Positions 16,499 to 22,756 of a stretch of 64,000 nt of DNA are shown here, piece after piece. Position 1 is the first letter of the stretch. The number at the start of each line of letters is the position of its first letter. This stretch comes from an uncultured Lachnospiraceae bacterium. GTDB lineage: Bacteria > Bacillota > Clostridia > Lachnospirales > Lachnospiraceae. Location of the stretch: assembly GCA_902761585.1 (NCBI GenBank), contig CACWKX010000008.1:1-64000 (forward strand). Reading direction: 5' to 3'. A program made the translations under genes and the position numbers. The notes under the pieces are model-generated. The model saw only the letters and a program-made list of their open reading frames with translations. It had not been told where the DNA came from and ran no database searches.

Positions 16499-17644
16499 TC
16501 ACGCCATCTCCGGCTTCTCCCAGAGATTCAGCTTCACGCCGATCCCGAGCTCTTTCGCCCTTCTGTACACGCTGCAGCCCCAGGCGACATCCTCGACAGG
16601 CATTCCGCCGACCGAGTAAATGATGATCTGGTCGTCCGATGTCCGGCCGGGTGCTTTCTTCTCGATGATATCGGTCATATCCGTGATGTCTCCGCTGCTG
16701 ATTTTTCCCTCATGGATCAAATCGGTGAACCTGCAGCCGATGATACCCATCTTCGGATAGGTTGGATACGGATATTCCATCTCCCAGGCGTCGTAAAGCT
16801 TGCGGTTGTCGACCACGAGCTTGCTCTTCAGAAGCAGATCATCCTCGAACCTTGCCGCGCTCGGCATCGCGATGAAGGCGCCCGGCTTCACCCATTCTGT
16901 CTTCACATACGGGTAGGTACTGACAATCTCCGGGTCATCTCCGCAGAGTGCCGTGGTTGTGAAGGAGATGACGTCCGCCCCGCGAACCGCATCCTCAATG
17001 GTGTCCGCAACCGCGATTTCATCAATCTGCGGATATTCCTTCTTTACGAATTCAATGAAGGAATCGATCGAGCGCCTGCCCCTTCCTTTGATGTGAACCC
17101 TGTGGAGGTTCGGGCAGGTTGCCGCAAATGCTGCAAAGCTCGTCTTTCCCATCACGCCGGGTCCGATGATCGCCGCTGTCTCGGAATCCTTCCGCGCCAT
17201 GTACTTTGCCCCGACGCCCGGGATTCCGCCGGTCCGATAGGCCGAGAGAAGATTCGCAGACATCAGTGCCAGCGGCGCCCCTGTATCCTTATCGTTCAGC
17301 ATCATCGTCAGAATCGAGCGTGGAAGACCGATTTTCTTGTTTTCAATGTTGGAGCCATACCACTTGACGCCAGCCATCTGGTACTTACCACCAAGGTAGG
17401 CCGGCATCGCCATGAATCGTCTGTCCGGCGCATTCTTCGGCATGCCTGGGAACTTCGGATCATCCGGAAACATCACCATGCATCCGTGGGAATTGTGATT
17501 CTCGCCGCCCATCATGTAATCTCCTGCCTTCAGAAGCAGAAGCATATCCTCCATCGACTCAATACAGGCCTTCATGTCCTTTACGCCCGCCCGGATCATA
17601 TCCGGCTCACTGAGATAGATGAAATCGATTCTCGAATCCGCCAT
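16499..17644 (-). CDS. Ornithine cyclodeaminase / mu-crystallin family protein
   Basis: A 381-residue protein of the ornithine cyclodeaminase/mu-crystallin family (typically 310-380 residues). The NAD-binding fold starts at AAIIGPGVMGKTSFAAF (about 155-171); upstream GVKWYGSNIENKKIGLPRS contains the substrate Lys/Arg region. Relatives form proline from ornithine, reduce imines or make opines; this long form is not a close match to the ornithine enzyme, so the reaction is uncertain. It is the first gene of the operon. The ATG at 17644 has GAGGAGG before it; the frame extends to 17716 without a start signal. The presumed leader upstream holds a hairpin terminator. Confidence 0.82.
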   Translation of the reverse strand: MADSRIDFIYLSEPDMIRAGVKDMKACIESMEDMLLLLKAGDYMMGGENHNSHGCMVMFPDDPKFPGMPKNAPDRRFMAMPAYLGGKYQMAGVKWYGSNIENKKIGLPRSILTMMLNDKDTGAPLALMSANLLSAYRTGGIPGVGAKYMARKDSETAAIIGPGVMGKTSFAAFAATCPNLHRVHIKGRGRRSIDSFIEFVKKEYPQIDEIAVADTIEDAVRGADVISFTTTALCGDDPEIVSTYPYVKTEWVKPGAFIAMPSAARFEDDLLLKSKLVVDNRKLYDAWEMEYPYPTYPKMGIIGCRFTDLIHEGKISSGDITDMTDIIEKKAPGRTSDDQIIIYSVGGMPVEDVAWGCSVYRRAKELGIGVKLNLWEKPEMA

Positions 17645-17716
17645 ACATACCTCCTCATCTCTCGATACATTCCAGAATCTTCTGCTCCGCACTCGATGAT
17701 GAGCGGCCGCCTTCAC

Positions 17717-17752
17717 AAAAAAAGACGCCTCCTCATATGAGAGGACGTCTTT
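17717..17752 (-). terminator. Terminator, possibly an attenuator for the amino acid operon
   Basis: On the minus strand a 15-16 base stem, AAGACGTCC paired with GGCGTCTT across an ATAT turn, ends in seven T (17723-17717). It lies about 110 bases past the methyltransferase stop (17866) and about 70 bases before the start of the cyclodeaminase-like gene. A consensus TATAAT lies upstream of it at 17822-17817, so transcripts begun there would meet this terminator inside the leader. Confidence 0.75.
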
Positions 17753-17816
17753 GTCATCCGGAAACTATGCACTTAAATTGTCTTTTTTGCTTGTTGGGAG
17801 GATCGTAAACCCTGGT

Positions 17817-17822
17817 ATTATA
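17817..17822 (-). promoter_or_regulatory. Candidate -10 box of the amino acid operon
   Basis: Minus-strand TATAAT at 17822-17817, preceded by TTGACT only four bases upstream and by no clear -35 at the normal distance, so an activator may be needed. Transcription from here would give a leader of about 165 bases that includes the terminator at 17717-17752. Confidence 0.35.
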
Positions 17823-17865
17823 CAAGAGTCAAGCACAACTTTCCCATAATGCCGGTTACTTATCC

Positions 17866-18978
17866 TCACACTTCTTCCGCGACTTCCTTCACCAGCCGGA
17901 GTTTTGCCCACTGTTCTTCCTGCGTCAGCTTATTTCCGATCTCGCAGGATGCGAAACCGCACTGCGGACTCAGGCAGAGCCTTTCAAGAGGAATATATCT
18001 GGCTGCCTGGTGAATCCTGTCGATGAGCATCTGCCTGCTCTCGAGCTTCGGGGATTTTGTCGTGACCAGGCCAAGAACCACTTTCTTGTCTCCGCTCACC
18101 TTTGCCAGCGGCGAAAAACCGCCGGAGCGCTCATCGTCAAATTCAAGATAGTAGGCATTGACGTTCTCCTCCCCGAACAGAATATCCGCCACGCCGTCAT
18201 ACGGCCCGCTGTTTGCGAAGGTCGAATGGAAGTTTCCTCTGCAGACATGGGTATTGACAATCATATCCAAGGGTGCCTCCGCGATCACCCTGTTGTTGAT
18301 GTCCCTGTGCTTCTTCTGGATGTCAAGCGCTCCTTCCCTTGTTGTCCCGTATAGAGACGGTCCAATTTTGTCCGCCAGCATCCCCCACGTGCAGTCGTCC
18401 AGCTGCAGATTCCGGCAGCCGGCAGCATACAAATCGTGAATCACCTTGCCATAAACCCGAACAATATCATCCTCAAGCTCCTCATCGGTGCTGTAGAATT
18501 CCCGCGTGGCAGCCCGGTTGAACGGCATCGCAAACTGCGCGAGAAACTGCGCCGGTGCCGGGATGGTCTGCTTTGCAACCGTCTTCTCATCCTCGAACTG
18601 CTTTACAAACCGGAAATGCTCCACAAACGGATGCTCTCCGGTCAGTCCGAGTTTCCCATCGATATAGGTGTCATCGATCATCGCCGCTTCACCGTGAAAT
18701 GGAAGTCCGGTCTTTGTCGGTTCATGTCCGATTCCGTCGAATGCCCACATAAAATCAAGATGCCAGGTTGCCCTTCTGAATTCCCCATCCGTAAGAACAG
18801 GGTAGCCAAGCTCCTTCAGCTTCCCGATCAGCTCCGTGATGGCCTCATCCTCAACCTTCTTCAGGTCGTCGTGGCTGATCCTCCCTGTGTCAAATGCCCT
18901 TCTGGCTTCCTTGAGCTTCTGTGGTCTGAGAAAGCTTCCTACATAATCATATCGAAATGGTGTCTGAAGTGTCTTCAT
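17866..18978 (-). CDS. MetE-like (YxjG/YxjH type) methyltransferase
   Basis: A 370-residue relative of the catalytic half of cobalamin-independent methionine synthase, matching the short YxjG/YxjH form. Zinc ligands are visible as NTHVCRG (His and Cys, about 244-246) and LSPQCGF (Cys, about 340); LQLDDCTWG and GSFLRP are other family marks. These proteins move a methyl group to a thiol, probably homocysteine; the donor for the short form is unclear. The ATG has AGGAGG ten bases upstream. A LysR gene is divergent, with dyads between, the usual layout for MetR/YxjO-like control. Downstream is the terminator at 17717-17752. Confidence 0.85.
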   Translation of the reverse strand: MKTLQTPFRYDYVGSFLRPQKLKEARRAFDTGRISHDDLKKVEDEAITELIGKLKELGYPVLTDGEFRRATWHLDFMWAFDGIGHEPTKTGLPFHGEAAMIDDTYIDGKLGLTGEHPFVEHFRFVKQFEDEKTVAKQTIPAPAQFLAQFAMPFNRAATREFYSTDEELEDDIVRVYGKVIHDLYAAGCRNLQLDDCTWGMLADKIGPSLYGTTREGALDIQKKHRDINNRVIAEAPLDMIVNTHVCRGNFHSTFANSGPYDGVADILFGEENVNAYYLEFDDERSGGFSPLAKVSGDKKVVLGLVTTKSPKLESRQMLIDRIHQAARYIPLERLCLSPQCGFASCEIGNKLTQEEQWAKLRLVKEVAEEV

Positions 18979-19160
18979 CTGTCCCGGTCCTCCTGTCGTT
19001 TTCCTGACGATCCCCTGTCAGTTCCTTTTCGCTTTCTTCCTGTTTCCAATGAAAAGGAACACCTGGCATGCACGCGGCTATATTCCCGCTGTCTGGATCC
19101 TGTCCCTGATTATATGGAAGACATCTTTTCTGGTAAAATACCTGTTTCATTTGAAATACC

Positions 19161-19216
19161 ATAGATATAATCTATGAATCATGTTACACTTTATTCTAAA
19201 TCTATTGATTGATAGA
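19161..19216. promoter_or_regulatory. Two LysR-type operator dyads between divergent genes
   Basis: ATAGATATAATCTAT (19161-19175, arms ATAGAT/ATCTAT) and TCTATTGATTGATAGA (19201-19216, arms TCTAT/ATAGA) share the same half-site and lie in the 316-base gap between the methyltransferase and the LysR gene. This two-site layout fits LysR regulators that bind a recognition and an activation site. Confidence 0.6.
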
Positions 19217-19294
19217 ATTCTGATTCTCTTCTTATCATCGGAAAGACAGTCTGAAGTGCCAGACAAAAGAGCATCCGAAAGCAGGTGGGAACAT

Positions 19295-20203
19295 ATGACA
19301 CTGAAACAGCTGGAATATCTGATCGTTGTAGCGGAGACCGGAAGCATTACAGAGGCCGCAAGAAAACTCTATATCGCTCAGCCGAGCCTTACCGCGGCCA
19401 TCCACGAGCTTGAGAAAGAATATGATATCCCGATCTTTACAAGGTCAAGAAAAGGGATGGAACTGACGCCGGAGGGGGACGAGTTTCTTGGATATGCCAG
19501 ACAGATCCTGGAACAGACCAGCCTGGTCGAGGAACGGTACAAAAAGAAGAATGCCGTGAAGCAGCGCTTCTGCGTTTCTTCACAGCATTACTCATTCGCC
19601 GTAGAGGCATTTGTCCGGCTACTGAAGGAGTACGCCGGAACAAAGTATGAATTTCACATGAGGGAAACACAGACATACGATATCATCGATGATGTCGCGC
19701 ACCTCAGAAGCGAGCTCGGAATATTATATCTGAACAGCTTCAATGAGACCGTCCTTCGAAAAGCACTGCGGGACCAGGGGCTCTCCTTCACCCGGCTTTT
19801 CATCGTCAGGCCACATGTCTTTATCGGAAAAGACAATCCGCTCGGTGCCAAGGACGCCGTAACCCCTGAGGATCTGAAGCCTTATCCGCGCCTCAGCTTC
19901 GAGCAGGGCAGCCACAACTCCTTCTATTTCTCCGAAGAAATACTGAGCACCATGGACTGTGACCGTGAGCTCTATGTCTGTGACCGTGCCACCCTGTTCA
20001 ACATGCTGGTCGGGATCAACGGATATACCATCAGCAGCGGGATCATCAGCGAGGAGCTGAACGGTCCGCACATCATATCCCGTCCGCTCCTGGTCGATGA
20101 CTTCATGGAAATCGGCTATATTCTGCCGGTCTCGATCCGTCCCTCGCAGCTGACACAGCGGTACATTCAGGTTCTGGAAACACTTTGCGAAGCTTATCAG
20201 TGA
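19295..20203 (+). CDS. LysR-family transcriptional regulator
   Basis: A 302-residue LysR regulator: N-terminal winged helix MTLKQLEYLIVVAETGSITEAA and AQPSLTAAIHELE (about 1-60), followed by the two-lobe periplasmic-binding-like effector domain. The start ATG at 19295 has GCAGGTGG before it; the frame extends to 19181 through AT-rich DNA without start signals. It is divergent from the MetE-like gene and is the probable activator of it, with candidate dyads at 19161-19216. Whether it also acts on the operon at 11170-17644 is open. Confidence 0.88.
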   Translation: MTLKQLEYLIVVAETGSITEAARKLYIAQPSLTAAIHELEKEYDIPIFTRSRKGMELTPEGDEFLGYARQILEQTSLVEERYKKKNAVKQRFCVSSQHYSFAVEAFVRLLKEYAGTKYEFHMRETQTYDIIDDVAHLRSELGILYLNSFNETVLRKALRDQGLSFTRLFIVRPHVFIGKDNPLGAKDAVTPEDLKPYPRLSFEQGSHNSFYFSEEILSTMDCDRELYVCDRATLFNMLVGINGYTISSGIISEELNGPHIISRPLLVDDFMEIGYILPVSIRPSQLTQRYIQVLETLCEAYQ

Positions 20204-20212
20204 GCGTATGTC

Positions 20213-20398
20213 TCAGGGATCTGCATCGCAGTGCCTGTCCATGTACTTCTTGATCTTCTTTTTACACTTGCCGCACTTGCCGCCAGCACCGGTTGCCTTC
20301 CGGACGTCCTTGAAACAGTCCGCCCCTGCCTTCATGGCATCCCGGACATCCCCCTTCGTCACGTGGCGGCAAGCGCATATCACATCTTCCCTGCTCAT
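20213..20398 (-). CDS. Bacterioferritin-associated ferredoxin-like protein
   Basis: A 61-residue BFD-type [2Fe-2S] protein: VICACRHVTKGDVRDAM (CxC) and GGKCGKCKKKI (C-x2-C), with a Lys-rich tail. BFD reduces iron stored in ferritins so that it can be released. Its ATG overlaps the ferritin stop (TGATG), and no separate ribosome binding site is visible, so it is probably translated only after ferritin, giving a coupled storage/release pair. Confidence 0.85.
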   Translation of the reverse strand: MSREDVICACRHVTKGDVRDAMKAGADCFKDVRKATGAGGKCGKCKKKIKKYMDRHCDADP

Positions 20399-20910
20399 CA
20401 GAGAACGAGAGACGGAGCCGTGTAGACTCTTCCGAGCAGCTCCTGGTTCAGCGCGTACAGGCCCTTTGGATCATGGCCAAACAGCTTGTACTTTTTGATC
20501 AGGTCATCGGCATTCTTTTCTTCCTCGCCCTGCTCTTTTACAAACCAGTCAAAGCACTGCATGGTTCGGAAATCATTGACATCCTGTGCAGCCTTGTATA
20601 TGGTGTTGATCAGGCTTGTGACATACTGCTCATGCTCCAGGCCCTCATGCAGCGGATCCTCCGGGCTGGAATAGCTTTTATCCGGCTTGTCAATCGCCTC
20701 GAATACCACCCGTTCTCCGTTATTCTGAAGATAGGTTCTCATCAGCATCGCATGATCGCGCTCTTCCTGCGCCTGAATGTCGTACCAGTGCGCAAAGCCA
20801 TCGAGCCCCTCATCATAAAAATAATTTGCGAAGTCCAGATACAGATATGCAGAATAAAATTCCTTGTTGATCTGGGTATTGATCAGGTCCCTGACTTTTG
20901 GATTCAGCAT
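20398..20910 (-). CDS. Ferritin
   Basis: A 170-residue non-haem ferritin. The dinuclear iron centre residues are visible in NKEFYSAYLYLDFANYF (Glu at about 17), QEERDHAMLM (Glu and His at about 50-53), and the later KEQGEEEKNADD helix. It would oxidise and store Fe(III) in a 24-subunit shell in the cytosol. The start is set at 20910, where GGAGG stands seven bases upstream; an earlier frame to 20952 has none. The BFD gene is coupled to its stop codon. Confidence 0.92.
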   Translation of the reverse strand: MLNPKVRDLINTQINKEFYSAYLYLDFANYFYDEGLDGFAHWYDIQAQEERDHAMLMRTYLQNNGERVVFEAIDKPDKSYSSPEDPLHEGLEHEQYVTSLINTIYKAAQDVNDFRTMQCFDWFVKEQGEEEKNADDLIKKYKLFGHDPKGLYALNQELLGRVYTAPSLVL

Positions 20911-20973
20911 TGTCATACCTCCCTTATACGGTTTGTAAATGAATGTACTCATCTTTTATGAAGGTTCTGTGTA

Positions 20974-21213
20974 TTACATCAGATCCTCCAGGATATCGAT
21001 CGCATCGTCCAGCGCATCCATGGCCTCATCCACATCCTCTGTGCTCTGGTCTTTGTCATCCATCTCATCCGTCAGCTGCGCCAGCATGTGCTTTGCTTCC
21101 TCAATTTTGGTTAGAATTCCGCAAAGCTCCTCACTGTACTCTTCCATGGCTCTGTCCTCCTGGCCAGCCCTGTCCATCATTGTCGATTTGATCCCGATCA
21201 CGGTGTTCACCAT
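20974..21213 (-). CDS. Small acidic protein, function unknown
   Basis: A 57-79 residue, very acidic, helical protein ending DVDEAMDALDDAIDILEDLM. Two starts are plausible: 21213 (GGGAGG six bases before) and 21147 (AGGAGG before MEEYSEEL). It is 20-60 bases upstream of the ferritin gene and may be in its operon. No Cys or metal-site pattern is seen. I do not know its role. Confidence 0.65.
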   Translation of the reverse strand: MVNTVIGIKSTMMDRAGQEDRAMEEYSEELCGILTKIEEAKHMLAQLTDEMDDKDQSTEDVDEAMDALDDAIDILEDLM

Positions 21214-21280
21214 CCTCCACCTCCCTTCCGCTCAGGAATCCGGGTTCTCTGCATTTTTCTATGCCATCGACGTTCCCGCA

Positions 21281-21985
21281 TCATTCGATCTTTGTCGATG
21301 CCGCCGCATAAAATGCCGGATAGGTTTCCTTCAGATACCGTACATTCCCGACCCAGTTCATAAGCAGAAGACGGAGAACCTTCTCAAAGTCCTGGTTGAA
21401 ATGTCCGATATCCTGCTCTGAAAGGTCATCCCAGGATCCACGTAGGCGGAATTCATCCATGAGATGGAACACGCCCCAGAGCATCTCGGAGAAGCATTCG
21501 TGCTCGATGATCAGCGGATTGGATGCGATGACCAGAATATTGGTCTGGTTCGAACGGATGATCTGCTGAATTTTCGTATAACCGGCAGCATCAATGTGCA
21601 CGTTCAGCTTCTCATTCTCAAGCTGCCTTTGGATTTCCCCGACTGTCCCGGACTGCTCTGCGCCATTTTTCACGACCTCATGTACAAAACCGTCTGCATC
21701 GGTCATCCGCAGAATCTCCCGGATCAGGAAAGCGCCGATTCCCGTGAAAAATGAACTTGTCAACATCTTTGTCTTTTCGAGCCGCTCTTTCTTCTCGCGT
21801 TCATCTACGAGCTCTCCGACCACCAGAGTTGCAATGGCGATGGTGACCGGCATAAATGCAAGATCCTGCAGAAGATAGAAAGCCGTTGTCCGCTCATCAT
21901 GAAAGATCAGAACCTGCAGAAGATAAATAGCTGCTGACAGGACAATGAGAGCCAGCACCACATGGCGGGTCGTTTTTCTGTCCAT
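21281..21985 (-). CDS. Membrane-anchored protein, function unknown
   Basis: A 234-residue protein with two N-terminal membrane helices (about 8-27 and 36-60), a short charged linker VDEREKKERLEKTKM and a soluble C-terminal part of some 150 residues, predicted cytosolic by the positive-inside rule. The soluble part has a mixed alpha/beta look (NILVIASNPLIIEHE) but no known motif. The ATG is preceded by GAGGAG. It is followed, 67 bases on, by the acidic protein and ferritin genes and may be expressed with them. Family not recognised. Confidence 0.65.
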   Translation of the reverse strand: MDRKTTRHVVLALIVLSAAIYLLQVLIFHDERTTAFYLLQDLAFMPVTIAIATLVVGELVDEREKKERLEKTKMLTSSFFTGIGAFLIREILRMTDADGFVHEVVKNGAEQSGTVGEIQRQLENEKLNVHIDAAGYTKIQQIIRSNQTNILVIASNPLIIEHECFSEMLWGVFHLMDEFRLRGSWDDLSEQDIGHFNQDFEKVLRLLLMNWVGNVRYLKETYPAFYAAASTKIE

Positions 21986-22132
21986 GAAGGACTCCTCTCT
22001 GTATATCTGAAACTACTTCTCATACTGCTGCCATCATTCTATCCTGAGCCTGCCGGTTATTCAAGGCGCCAGGGCGCACAGCTTGTGAAAATACAGCCCG
22101 GCATCTCCTGCCGCTTTGTATAAAACGAGATG

Positions 22133-22181
22133 AAAAAAGCGGCTGCCTTCCCGCCTCTTCCGAGGCTGGAACACAGCCGCT
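22133..22181 (-). terminator. Terminator after the flavodoxin-like gene
   Basis: Minus-strand AGCGGCTG pairs with CAGCCGCT, with an inner CCTC/GAGG stem, and is followed by six T (22138-22133). It lies 24 bases past the stop at 22205. Confidence 0.75.
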
Positions 22182-22204
22182 GTGTGAAGCGTCTTTCAGA
22201 TTGG

Positions 22205-22627
22205 TCAGACGATCTCCCTTCCGAGTCTTTCACACTCCGCAAGAATATCATCTGTGACCTCACCGTCCGCGACGACACTTGCAGTCTCCAGGATGATGCC
22301 TGCACCATGGATATCACGCTCCAGATGGATGATCCAGTTGTCATCCCCGTCCTTGTTCGTGAAAAGCGCAACCTTCTTTCCCTGAAGTTTCGGCTTAAGA
22401 GCGTTATACAGGCGGCCAAACCTGCAGTTCAGCGCCTCTCCCTTCTTGATCATCGGCGTTCCGAGTGCAATCCCCGAGTAGGAAACCGCCATGTTGGTGT
22501 TAAACTCCTCAGCGGTAAACATATCAACCTTCCCGCCGGCGTCCTCTGCTCCCTTTGCGACCGCATCGGCCATATCCACGATGTCATCTCTGTCTCCGTC
22601 ATACACGACTGCAATCTTGCCGTACAT
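22205..22627 (-). CDS. Flavodoxin-like protein
   Basis: A 140-residue flavodoxin-fold protein. The first loop YDGDRDDIVDMADA replaces the canonical (S/T)xTGxT FMN loop, so FMN binding is less certain than in the protein at 9570-9968. GIALGTPMIKKGE (about 49-61) and VALFTNKDG match the later strands. AAAGGAAA precedes the ATG; a strong terminator follows, so it is a single-gene unit. Confidence 0.75.
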   Translation of the reverse strand: MYGKIAVVYDGDRDDIVDMADAVAKGAEDAGGKVDMFTAEEFNTNMAVSYSGIALGTPMIKKGEALNCRFGRLYNALKPKLQGKKVALFTNKDGDDNWIIHLERDIHGAGIILETASVVADGEVTDDILAECERLGREIV

Positions 22628-22756
22628 ATCTGATTTCCTTTCCTTTTCCTTCAGCCAGGTTTCTTATGCCCGCCATCATCATCTTCTGTTCGTACCATAA
22701 CACCGCACCAAACGGGTGTCAATTGCAGAAGCAGCGCCGGGTGCAACCATGCAAGC

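Noticed and set aside
17717-17822. T-box riboswitch before the cyclodeaminase-like gene
   Set aside because: No T-box sequence or specifier loop was recognised; only the terminator and a weak promoter were seen.
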